Shown here piece by piece: positions 7,819 through 15,481 of a DNA stretch of 64,000 nucleotides. The position numbers were made by a program, and so were the translations under genes. Position 1 is the first letter of the stretch. The number at the start of each line of letters is the position of its first letter. The notes below the pieces were generated by a model, which worked only from the letters and a program-made list of their open reading frames with translations, did not search any database and had not been told where the DNA came from. Source of the DNA: an uncultured Pelagibacteraceae bacterium. Lineage in GTDB: Bacteria > Pseudomonadota > Alphaproteobacteria > Pelagibacterales > Pelagibacteraceae. The stretch spans positions 80,773-144,772 of the forward strand of contig CABYFB010000004.1 in the NCBI GenBank assembly GCA_902518165.1, read 5' to 3'.

Positions 7819-9566
7819 TGATAAATATTAGTAGAGAGTCTGAGATTAATTTAATTAATATTCTTATTGATCAGGATATTATTTCAGGGAAAGATTTAGT
7901 TGAGATTAAAAAAATATCTGGCGAAGGAGAAAAATCTCAGTTGGATGCAGTATTTGAGTTAAATCTAACTGATGAAGAAAAGATTTTAGACCTTTTAGTA
8001 AAAGACCAATCATTAGATGTAGTAGATTTATCGACAGTTGCTGTAACTGATGAATTGAAAGCTGTTCTTCCATCTAATTACATTAATATGAACTTTATAG
8101 CTCCTTTCAAAATTGAGGGAAAAGTATTGCACATTGCAATATCTGATATTTCAAAATTAAGTTTAATGAGAAATTTACGAACAATTACAAAAATGGATAT
8201 AGAACTACATGCAGCAAAAGTATCTGATATTTCAAACTTCGTAGATAAATTGCTCGCAGATGGTGAAAGAACTATCTCTGATATTAGACAAACTAATGCC
8301 GAAAAGACTAAAACATTTGATTACGATGTAGACGAACAAGCAGAAGTTTTAGAAAAACCACCTGAAGAAGATATTGAAGCTATAGAAAACGAGTCTGAAG
8401 TAATTAAGTTTAGTACAGCAGTTGTAGCAGAAGCTATTAAATCAGGTGTTTCAGATATTCATATTGAACCTTATCGATTTACATCAAGAGTTAGATATAG
8501 ATTGGATGGAATTTTACAAGAACAAGAACACTTTAAAAAATTTCTTCATTCAAATTATGGAGCTGTGGTTACAAGATTTAAGATTATGGGAAAATTAGAT
8601 ATTGCTGAAAGAAGATTACCTCAAGATGGAGCAATTCCATTTAAAATTGATGGAAAAGTAGTTGATCTTCGTCTTTCAATTTTGCCAACCGCAACTAATG
8701 AAAGAATAGTTATGAGGGTTTTAAATAAAGATGCAGGAGACATCAGTTTAGAACAACTTAATTTTGAAGAAAACGATTTAAAAAATTTAAGAAAAGCAAT
8801 TCATGGCACACAAGGTTTGGTTCTTGTAACTGGTCCTACCGGATCAGGAAAAACAACAACACTTTATAGTATTCTAAAAGAGGTATCTAAACCTCACCTT
8901 AATATTTTAACAGCAGAGGATCCCGTTGAATATGAATTGGATGGTGTTGGACAAGTTCAAATTAAAGACGATATTGGTTTTAATTTTTCAACTGCCCTAA
9001 GATCTTTTTTAAGACAAGATCCAGAAATAATTCTAGTTGGTGAGATGAGAGATAAAGAAACAGTTGATATCGGATTAAAGGCTGCTTTAACGGGTCACTT
9101 AGTATTTAGTACACTTCACACTAATGATGCACCAAGCACCATTACAAGATTACAAAACATGGGAACACCGGATTATTTGATTAGTGCAGCTGTTTCACTT
9201 GTTTTAGCACAAAGATTAGCAAGAAAAACTTGTGCAGAATGTAGAGTACCAGATGAAGATATAACCCCTAAAGCTCTAGCTGATTTAGGGTTTACAGTAG
9301 AACAGGCTTCAAGAGCAAAAGTTCAAAAAGGCGGTGGCTGTCCTAAATGCAAAGATACTGGTTACAAAGGAAGAATGGGTATTTATGAAATTTTAAATGT
9401 TACAAAACCAATAAAAGAAGCAATTCTAAGAAAAGCAACCACACCTGAGCTTAAAGAAATTGCTTCAAATGAAGGTTTTAGGACAATGCAAGATATGGGA
9501 AGAGAATTAATCCTGACAGGTGATCTTAATTTTAGAGAGTATGATAGAGTTCTCTCTATGGAGTAG
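7818..9566 (+). CDS. pilB: Type IV pilus extension ATPase PilB
   Basis: PilB is the cytoplasmic hexameric motor that adds pilin subunits. The 582-residue length is typical. The N-terminal GspE_N domain is followed by the ATPase with Walker A GPTGSGKTTTL near residue 339, DPEIILVGEMRD and a His box FSTLHTND. A zinc tetracysteine (CAEC near 472, CPKC near 507) is present, which separates PilB/GspE from PilT. The ATG overlaps the pilQ stop (TAATG), and pilC follows after three bases. Confidence 0.95.
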   Translation: MINISRESEINLINILIDQDIISGKDLVEIKKISGEGEKSQLDAVFELNLTDEEKILDLLVKDQSLDVVDLSTVAVTDELKAVLPSNYINMNFIAPFKIEGKVLHIAISDISKLSLMRNLRTITKMDIELHAAKVSDISNFVDKLLADGERTISDIRQTNAEKTKTFDYDVDEQAEVLEKPPEEDIEAIENESEVIKFSTAVVAEAIKSGVSDIHIEPYRFTSRVRYRLDGILQEQEHFKKFLHSNYGAVVTRFKIMGKLDIAERRLPQDGAIPFKIDGKVVDLRLSILPTATNERIVMRVLNKDAGDISLEQLNFEENDLKNLRKAIHGTQGLVLVTGPTGSGKTTTLYSILKEVSKPHLNILTAEDPVEYELDGVGQVQIKDDIGFNFSTALRSFLRQDPEIILVGEMRDKETVDIGLKAALTGHLVFSTLHTNDAPSTITRLQNMGTPDYLISAAVSLVLAQRLARKTCAECRVPDEDITPKALADLGFTVEQASRAKVQKGGGCPKCKDTGYKGRMGIYEILNVTKPIKEAILRKATTPELKEIASNEGFRTMQDMGRELILTGDLNFREYDRVLSME

Positions 9567-9569
9567 TAA

Positions 9570-10811
9570 ATGTCAGCTGAAACTTTTTCTTACAAAGGAA
9601 TATCTGCAGGTAAATATATTGAAGGTGAAATAGAGGCTATAAATCAAGAAGAAGCATCTTTTAAACTTAAAGAGCAAAAAATAATCATCACCAACTTAAC
9701 CAAACTTAAAAAGAAAAAAGCTGAAAAAGAGAAGGGCAAAAAAAGTAGCTTTTCTTTTGGTAAGAAAAAAGTCACTCCTGCTGATGTAATGCTTTTCTCG
9801 AAGCAATTTGCAACAATGGTAAAAGCAGGTTTGCCAATTTTAAATGTACTTTCTATGCTTAGAGATCAAATAGAACACCCGACTATGAAAGAAATTATTG
9901 AAGATATTAGAAAAAGCTTAGAGGGTGGTATTACTTTGTCTAAATGTTTTGAGAAATACCCAAAAATATTTGATAATATTTATATAAATTTGATTAAAGC
10001 TGGAGAAGCCAGTGGTAAACTTGATGATTTCCTCTTAAAATTAGTAGATTCATTAGAAAAAAGAGAAAAAGTTAAAAAGAAAATTAAAAGTGCATTAACT
10101 TATCCAGTGGTTATGTTTACGGTTGCGATAACCGTAATGGTGTTCATGTTAATTAAAGTTGTTCCAGTATTTGCTGAAATGTATGAGGGAATGGGTGTTG
10201 CATTACCTACTCCAACAGCTGTTATCATGAATGCAAGTAATTTTATGAGAGGTGCTGGTGGATTAACACTCGGAATAGTATCAATAATAGGTTTTGTGAT
10301 ATTTAAATATACTACAACTAAAATTCCTACAATTAGATATAAGTGGCATCAACGAGTTTTAAAAATGCCAGTTTTTGGCGATATGATTTTAAAATCATTG
10401 ATTGCTAGGATTGCATTAATAATGGGTAATCTTAGTGCAGCAGGAGTAAACCTTTTAGAAAGTATAGAAATAGCAAAACAAGTAAGTAATAATGATGTTG
10501 TCACACAAGCATTAGAAAATGTAAAAAAAGGAGTTTTCTCTGGGGACACACTTACAAAATTATTTTTAAAAGAACCAGTTTTTCCACCTACCTTCAGTCA
10601 GCTAATTTCTGTTGGTGAGCAAACAGGAAATTTAGATGAAATGTTTACATCTGTATCTTCTTACTATGAAGAAGAATTTGATACAGCTGTTGATAATATG
10701 TCTAGTTTAATTGAGCCAATCATGATTGTATTTATGGGAACAATGATTGGTGGATTAATGATTGCCATGTATTCACCAATCTTTAATGTTGGTGCAATTA
10801 TCGGTGGTTAA
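9570..10811 (+). CDS. pilC: Type IV pilus inner-membrane platform protein PilC
   Basis: The 413-residue protein belongs to the GspF/PilC family: two homologous cytoplasmic helical domains (about 68-190 and 275-392) and three membrane helices at about 170-195, 225-250 and near the C-terminus. The motif GEASGKLDDFL in the first half and GEQTGNLDEMF in the second are the usual repeats. It anchors the PilB and PilT motors. It is the last gene of this plus-strand pilus run, and its end overlaps the converging kinase gene by four bases. No prepilin peptidase gene is present in the window. Confidence 0.95.
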   Translation: MSAETFSYKGISAGKYIEGEIEAINQEEASFKLKEQKIIITNLTKLKKKKAEKEKGKKSSFSFGKKKVTPADVMLFSKQFATMVKAGLPILNVLSMLRDQIEHPTMKEIIEDIRKSLEGGITLSKCFEKYPKIFDNIYINLIKAGEASGKLDDFLLKLVDSLEKREKVKKKIKSALTYPVVMFTVAITVMVFMLIKVVPVFAEMYEGMGVALPTPTAVIMNASNFMRGAGGLTLGIVSIIGFVIFKYTTTKIPTIRYKWHQRVLKMPVFGDMILKSLIARIALIMGNLSAAGVNLLESIEIAKQVSNNDVVTQALENVKKGVFSGDTLTKLFLKEPVFPPTFSQLISVGEQTGNLDEMFTSVSSYYEEEFDTAVDNMSSLIEPIMIVFMGTMIGGLMIAMYSPIFNVGAIIGG

Positions 10812-11239
10812 GAATTTAAATTTTTAGTTAACACTAAATGATTTATCCAAGGCTTCTCACCCTCTTTAAAAACAACAGCATCCATAATTTGTTGAATAAA
10901 AAATGTTCCTAATCCGCCTGGTTTAATATCATCTATTTTTCTGTGTCTTACATTTTTTTCTTCAACTGGTCTTCCTTTGTCAAAAAAACCAATTTCAAGT
11001 TGACCGTTTTCAAGTGAAATTTTAATTTCCATTTTGTCATCTGTGTCTTCACCTTGATAAGCATGTTTAACAATGTTTTGTGCTGCTTCTGCTATAGCTA
11101 GTACTAATTCATCTTTTAAATCTTGATTAATATTTACTTTTTCAAATACTTCTCTTGAGAATGATCTAACTTCTTTTAAACTTGATGAACTAACAACAAA
11201 ATCTCTTTGTTCAGTTATGGATTTTATTGCAACATTCAT
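10808..11239 (-). CDS. RsbW/SpoIIAB-like serine kinase (anti-sigma type HATPase)
   Basis: This 143-residue protein is a single GHKL ATPase domain of the HATPase_c_2 (RsbW/SpoIIAB) type. The N box is visible as ELVLAIAEAAQNIVKHAY (Glu51, Asn55), followed by FFDKGRP and the glycine box KPGGLGTFFI. Family members phosphorylate a Ser on a STAS-domain partner and hold a sigma factor or another effector. Three bases upstream on the same strand lies exactly such a STAS gene, so the pair is almost certainly a unit. No sigma factor is encoded nearby, so the final target is unknown. It converges with pilC (four-base overlap). Confidence 0.87.
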   Translation of the reverse strand: MNVAIKSITEQRDFVVSSSSLKEVRSFSREVFEKVNINQDLKDELVLAIAEAAQNIVKHAYQGEDTDDKMEIKISLENGQLEIGFFDKGRPVEEKNVRHRKIDDIKPGGLGTFFIQQIMDAVVFKEGEKPWINHLVLTKNLNS

Positions 11240-11242
11240 TTT

Positions 11243-11542
11243 TCAGTCCAAATTCAAAATTTGTTCAAGTTTTGCCATCATAATTACTTTGAGAACTGAT
11301 TTACTAATTTCTTTCAGCACAACTTTCGTTCCAAGTTCAGTTGCTTTTTGGTGACTTTCAATTAAAACTGAGATTCCTGAAGAGTCCATGTATTGAACTT
11401 CTTTTAAGTTAAGATGAACTTCTTTTTTTGCCTCTATTAAAGGCATAATAATTTCTTTTGCTTTCTCGGTTACATCCATATCTATTTCACCATCAAGGTG
11501 AACGGTTGATATGTTGTCTTCTTCTGTAACTTTATATGACAT
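11243..11542 (-). CDS. STAS-domain anti-sigma factor antagonist
   Basis: The 99-residue product is one STAS domain of the SpoIIAA/RsbV type. The phosphorylation loop reads YMDSSGISVL at residues 51-60, so Ser54 or Ser55 is the likely phosphosite. In the known families the kinase phosphorylates this Ser, a PP2C/SpoIIE phosphatase removes the phosphate, and the unphosphorylated form takes the kinase away from its target. The kinase gene follows after three bases, and two SpoIIE-type phosphatases lie a little over 1 kb away on the other strand (12912-17719). It is divergent from the pilin genes. Confidence 0.9.
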   Translation of the reverse strand: MSYKVTEEDNISTVHLDGEIDMDVTEKAKEIIMPLIEAKKEVHLNLKEVQYMDSSGISVLIESHQKATELGTKVVLKEISKSVLKVIMMAKLEQILNLD

Positions 11543-11683
11543 AATTATTAATATTTATTAAATTTCCTTGCTAAATCAACAAAAATGACCCATTTTGATT
11601 ACAATTGAAGTATAGATATTGCCTTTTAAAAGATATAATTTATATGTATACACATATTTTTATTAATTATAGGATCAAGAATT
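11543..11683 (+). promoter_or_regulatory. Intergenic region upstream of pilA, shared with the STAS-kinase pair
   Basis: This 141-base AT-rich gap separates the divergent STAS-kinase pair and the pilin genes. TATAAT at 11634-11639 is a perfect -10 hexamer, with a start expected near 11646 and a leader of about 38 bases. The -35 position holds only TATAGA, so the promoter is weak or needs an activator. A clear ribosome-binding site, AGGA at 11671-11674, sits nine bases before the pilA ATG. I see no convincing palindrome for a regulator. Confidence 0.4.
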
Positions 11684-12154
11684 ATGAAAAAAAATAATAA
11701 AGGATTTACACTTATAGAATTATTGGTTGTTGTAGCAATCATAGGAATTTTGGCAGCTGTTGGAGTTGTTGCTTATTCAGGCTATACAGCTGGAGCTAAA
11801 AAACAGGCAGCAAAATCTACACATAGTAACGTTGTTAAGTACATTTCAGCAGAACTACAAAAATGTAACTTAGGAGAAGCAAATGCAATGGGCGGTAAAC
11901 TAAATTGTAGTTCAGTGACCCAAACAAATATAATTAGTGCAGCTACTGCTACAGATGGACCTTTTGCAGATTTCAAAAACCCTTATAAGACTGCTGATGC
12001 AGCAGTAAGAAGTGGTTCAGATACTAGTAAAGGCGGTTATGTTAATATCGCGGCTAATGGAACTGACAAATTAGACGTTAAAACTTGTTTCACAGTAGAC
12101 GGAGAGTGTGGAACTTCAACTAACGTTATGACAAAAACCATTACTATTGAGTAA
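11684..12154 (+). CDS. pilA: Type IV pilin (probable major pilin)
   Basis: The 156-residue prepilin starts MKKNNKGFTLIELLVVVAI, a textbook type IVa leader with cleavage after Gly7 and Glu5 of the mature protein. After the N-terminal helix (to about residue 50) comes a small globular domain with two pairs of Cys (about 64/77 and 143/149) that could form disulfides, the second resembling the D-loop of pilins. A good ribosome-binding site and its own upstream region suggest strong expression, which fits the major subunit. A second pilin follows 23 bases after the stop. Confidence 0.9.
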   Translation: MKKNNKGFTLIELLVVVAIIGILAAVGVVAYSGYTAGAKKQAAKSTHSNVVKYISAELQKCNLGEANAMGGKLNCSSVTQTNIISAATATDGPFADFKNPYKTADAAVRSGSDTSKGGYVNIAANGTDKLDVKTCFTVDGECGTSTNVMTKTITIE

Positions 12155-12177
12155 TCATTAATTTGAAAGAAAATCTT

Positions 12178-12594
12178 ATGACTTCCAAAAGCTCAGGCTT
12201 TACGCTGATTGAGCTTTTGGTAGTCGTCGCTATTCTTGGTATTATAGCTGCAATTGGTATTGTAAGTTATAATGGATATGTAAGCTCAGCAAAAAAAAGA
12301 TCTGCTGAAAATGTTATGCAACAAATATCTTTGGGGCAAACTGAATATTACTCAGACAACGGATTTTATTACAGAAATAATAGTACTGGCACATCGTGCA
12401 ATCCAACAAGTACCACATCAAGTGCAATAGAAACTAATTTATTAGGTGGTACTGATAGTATTACAAGTGAAATGGGTTACGAACTATGTGTCGCCCTTGA
12501 TGCAACAAATTATAAAGTTTTTGCAAAAGAAAATGGTGGTAATTGTGAAATCACTATGACAGCACTTGGTGCTTTTGTAAGAACCAATTGCTAA
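12178..12594 (+). CDS. Second type IV pilin
   Basis: This prepilin of about 138 residues starts MTSKSSGFTLIELLVVVAI, with cleavage expected after Gly7. The mature helix is almost identical to that of the preceding pilin, but the domain behind it differs and contains GQTEYYSDNGFYY, a pattern common in PilE/PilA-type pilins. Four Cys could form two disulfides. I chose ATG 12178 because GAAAGA lies seven bases upstream; an in-frame TTG at 12163 is possible. It may be an alternative major subunit or a minor pilin. Confidence 0.85.
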   Translation: MTSKSSGFTLIELLVVVAILGIIAAIGIVSYNGYVSSAKKRSAENVMQQISLGQTEYYSDNGFYYRNNSTGTSCNPTSTTSSAIETNLLGGTDSITSEMGYELCVALDATNYKVFAKENGGNCEITMTALGAFVRTNC

Positions 12595-12601
12595 ACACCT
12601 C

Positions 12602-12847
12602 ATGAACTATCAAGAAATTTTAGAAAAAGTAAAAGTAGCATTTTCGGGGGGATTACCAAAAAATGTTAAAATTTATTTAACTATAAGTTTAGCCTGGATA
12701 ATATTGATTGGATATTTAACATGGTGGAATGGATTAAAAAGTCCAATGCTAGATAAAAGCTTTAGATGGGATGAATGGTTTTGGTTTGGGATAGTCCCAG
12801 CTGTATCTCCTTATATATTCTATTATATTTGGAAGAAAAAAGAATAA
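12602..12847 (+). CDS. Small membrane protein of unknown function
   Basis: This 81-residue protein has a short amphipathic N-terminus, one clear membrane helix at about 27-42 (LTISLAWIILIGYLTWW) and a second aromatic-rich hydrophobic stretch at about 60-76, ending in a basic KKKE tail. I do not recognise a family. It begins seven bases after the second pilin without a visible ribosome-binding site, so it is probably co-expressed with the pilins. A role in pilus function is only guilt by association. Confidence 0.6.
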   Translation: MNYQEILEKVKVAFSGGLPKNVKIYLTISLAWIILIGYLTWWNGLKSPMLDKSFRWDEWFWFGIVPAVSPYIFYYIWKKKE

Positions 12848-12911
12848 TAACCTATTTTGAGCATCTATTTTCTATGATGTATACTTTTTTATAATAACCT
12901 AGAGGAAAAAT

Positions 12912-15062
12912 ATGGAGAGTGTTGATCTGCAGTCAGTAAAATCATTTGTTGATACCCTTTGGGTTATAGATTGTGCAATTCTTGTTTTCATTATGCAAGC
13001 AGGTTTTATGTGTATGGAAACAGGTCTTTCAAGGCACAAAAATAGCATTAACGTTGCTCTTAAAAATGCGGCTGACTTTGGTCTTGCGGTTGTAATTTTT
13101 TGGCTATTTGGTTTCGGCCTGATGTTCGGAAAAAGCTTTAATGGATATTTTGGAACTGATTTATTCTTTTTTAAAACTGATCAAGCTGAATACATGACAT
13201 ATTTTGTATTCCAAGCAATGTTTGTTGCTACTGCAGCCACAATTGTTTCAGGTGCGGTTGCTGAAAGAATGAAATTTAATGGATATTTAATAATTACAAT
13301 TATTGCTACAGGAATAATATATCCAATTGTTGGTCATTGGGCATGGTCTTCTAGTTATTTAAATAATATTGATGCAACAAGGCAATTACTTGCTGTCACG
13401 GGACAAGTAAAAACAACTGGTTGGTTAACAGATATAGGATTTGTTGACTTTGCAGGAAGCACAATAGTTCATTCTGTTGGAGGATGGATTGCACTATCTG
13501 CTGTTTTAATTTTAGGTCCAAGAATAGGAAAATATTCAGATGCAAACAAAGGAAAATTCACAGGATCAAGTTTCCCTTTAGCAGTTTTGGGAACTTTAAT
13601 TTTATGGTTTGGATGGTTTGGTTTTAATGGTGGAAGTAATGGAGCTATGGATGAAGCAGTTCCTTTAATTTTAATAAATACATTTCTTGCTGCTTCATTT
13701 GGATTATTAACTGGTTTAGGAATTTCATTTGCATTATTTAAAAAACCAGATCCTTACTATGTAATTCTTGGACCACTTGCTGGTTTAGTTGCAATCACAG
13801 CAGGATGTAATTCAATGACATCAGTGACTTCGATCTTTGTTGGGATCATAGGAGCGGTAGTTGCAATTTTTGTAAACGAATTTTTAAATAAATTTGAAGT
13901 AGATGATGTTGTTGGAGCAGTACCTGTTCATTTGGCAGCAGGGGTTTGGGGCACAATTGCAGTAGGATTATTTAGTGATCTTGAAATACTTGGAACAGGA
14001 TTAACTAGATTAGAACAAATCAAAGCACAGTTTATTGGAATAGTTTCAATTGGTCTATTCTCATTTTTTGGGTCATATATTTTATTGAAAATTTTAAATT
14101 ACTTTTATCCATTAAGAGTAAGTCCGTTACATGAAGAGTTAGGTTTAAATATTGCTGAGCATAATGCAACTTCTGTAGAACATGATTTAATTACAATTTT
14201 AGAAAAACAGTCTGAATCCGGTGACTTAACTATTAGAGGTCCACAAGATCCATTCACTGCAGGGGGTGTAATTGGACTTTATTACAATAGATTGATGAGC
14301 AAACTAGAGACAAGTGAAGCTGAAAAGAAAGTATGGAGAGACAGAATATCAAATGAAGTAAAACTTGCAGTAAAAGTACAAGAAAACTTTTTACCTAAGA
14401 GAAATTTAGAAAATTACCCTGTGCACGGAATTAATATTGCTGCTAGAGAAGTTTCTGGAGATTTCTTCAGTTTCTATCCCCATAATGATAGTGTTTACTT
14501 TATTATTGCAGATGTTGCGGGTAAAGGAATTCATGCCGGGATGGTAATGGCAAAAGCATCAACTCTTTTTGAAATAATGTCTAGAGACCAAGTAGATCCA
14601 GATGAAATGATGTTTCATATGAATAATGATCTGTTTTTAACTAAAACTGGAGGAATGTTTGTTACAAGTATATTAGGAGAATATAATATGAGGACAGATG
14701 AAATAAGATGGGTAAATGGAGGTCATCAGCCAGCTATAATTAGATCATCATCAGGAAATTATCAGCAATTTGAGAGCAACTCTCCACCCATGGGAGTAAT
14801 ACTTCAAAAAGATAAATCGATTTATAAAACTCACAAAGTTAAGCTAGAAAATAACAGGTTTTGCGCTTTCACTGATGGTTTATCCGAAAGCTTAAATAGC
14901 TCAGGTGAGGAAATAGGAATAGATGGATCAATTCAAATAATTGAGAAAAACTTCAATAAAGATATAAAAAAACAACTAAACGAAATCACAAAAGAAGTAA
15001 TGAAAGCTGCAGGTGAAAATAGATTAAGTGATGATTTGACGTTAATTTCGATTGGAAAATAA
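12912..15062 (+). CDS. amt: Ammonium channel (Amt) fused to SpoIIE/RsbU-type PP2C phosphatase, copy 1
   Basis: Residues about 10-410 are an Amt channel: MQAGFMCMETGLSR near the N-terminus, FVFQAMFVATAATIVSGAVA, and both pore histidines (His187 in DFAGSTIVHSVGG and His340 in VPVHLAAG). This suggests a working pore. A linker (about 415-475, with EELGLNIAEHNATS and PQDPFTAGGVIG) leads to a cytoplasmic phosphatase domain: VQENFLP, VSGDF (Asp517), DVAGKG, NGGHQPA, FTDGLSE and SDDLTL, so the metal ligands are intact. The family dephosphorylates STAS antagonists, and one is encoded at 11243-11542. An AGAGGAAA site lies six bases before the ATG. No PII gene is nearby. Confidence 0.93.
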   Translation: MESVDLQSVKSFVDTLWVIDCAILVFIMQAGFMCMETGLSRHKNSINVALKNAADFGLAVVIFWLFGFGLMFGKSFNGYFGTDLFFFKTDQAEYMTYFVFQAMFVATAATIVSGAVAERMKFNGYLIITIIATGIIYPIVGHWAWSSSYLNNIDATRQLLAVTGQVKTTGWLTDIGFVDFAGSTIVHSVGGWIALSAVLILGPRIGKYSDANKGKFTGSSFPLAVLGTLILWFGWFGFNGGSNGAMDEAVPLILINTFLAASFGLLTGLGISFALFKKPDPYYVILGPLAGLVAITAGCNSMTSVTSIFVGIIGAVVAIFVNEFLNKFEVDDVVGAVPVHLAAGVWGTIAVGLFSDLEILGTGLTRLEQIKAQFIGIVSIGLFSFFGSYILLKILNYFYPLRVSPLHEELGLNIAEHNATSVEHDLITILEKQSESGDLTIRGPQDPFTAGGVIGLYYNRLMSKLETSEAEKKVWRDRISNEVKLAVKVQENFLPKRNLENYPVHGINIAAREVSGDFFSFYPHNDSVYFIIADVAGKGIHAGMVMAKASTLFEIMSRDQVDPDEMMFHMNNDLFLTKTGGMFVTSILGEYNMRTDEIRWVNGGHQPAIIRSSSGNYQQFESNSPPMGVILQKDKSIYKTHKVKLENNRFCAFTDGLSESLNSSGEEIGIDGSIQIIEKNFNKDIKKQLNEITKEVMKAAGENRLSDDLTLISIGK

Positions 15063-15141
15063 TATTTCCCCATTTTGATCTAATTTATTTTGTATGTTTT
15101 TTGTATAAATGATACGATTTATAAAAAACAATAAGGAAATT

Positions 15142-15471
15142 ATGTTTAAAAAAATAGTCTTAACTATAGGTTTTCTATTATTTAGCACTAATTTATTTGC
15201 AGCCCAAACGCAAATCGCACAAGTAAATGGTATGATATGTATCAAGTGTCAAAAAATGGTCACTGAAGCATTACAAAAGGCTTGTCCTGATGCTACAGTT
15301 AATGTTTCTTGGCCAGAAGGGGTTGCGGTATCTACTTTTGCAGATAAATCAAATTTATCTGAGGATGAATATAAAAACGCAATTTTAGGTACTGGATTTG
15401 AAGTAGTTAAAGTAATTAGTGTTGATGGCATAATTACAGACGCTGAAGAAGCAAGAAAACTTATAGATTAA
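15142..15471 (+). CDS. Secreted heavy-metal-associated (HMA) domain protein
   Basis: From ATG 15142 the product has 109 residues: a signal peptide ending near LFAA (about residue 20) and a single HMA ferredoxin-like domain with NGMICIKCQKMV, the metal-binding CxxC loop. The C-terminal tail of about 20 residues is acidic. Family knowledge suggests binding of Cu(I) or a similar soft metal in the periplasm, like MerP. I chose ATG 15142 because AAGGAA lies just upstream and the signal peptide starts there; an ATG at 15109 would add 11 residues. It sits between the two Amt-phosphatase genes, ten bases before the second. Confidence 0.82.
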   Translation: MFKKIVLTIGFLLFSTNLFAAQTQIAQVNGMICIKCQKMVTEALQKACPDATVNVSWPEGVAVSTFADKSNLSEDEYKNAILGTGFEVVKVISVDGIITDAEEARKLID

Positions 15472-15481
15472 AAAAAATTTT

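Noticed and set aside
12848..12911. Sigma-70 promoter for Amt copy 1
   Set aside because: TATAAT at 12890-12895 is perfect, but no acceptable -35 lies 16-18 bases upstream and such hexamers are common in this DNA, so I did not list it as a promoter.
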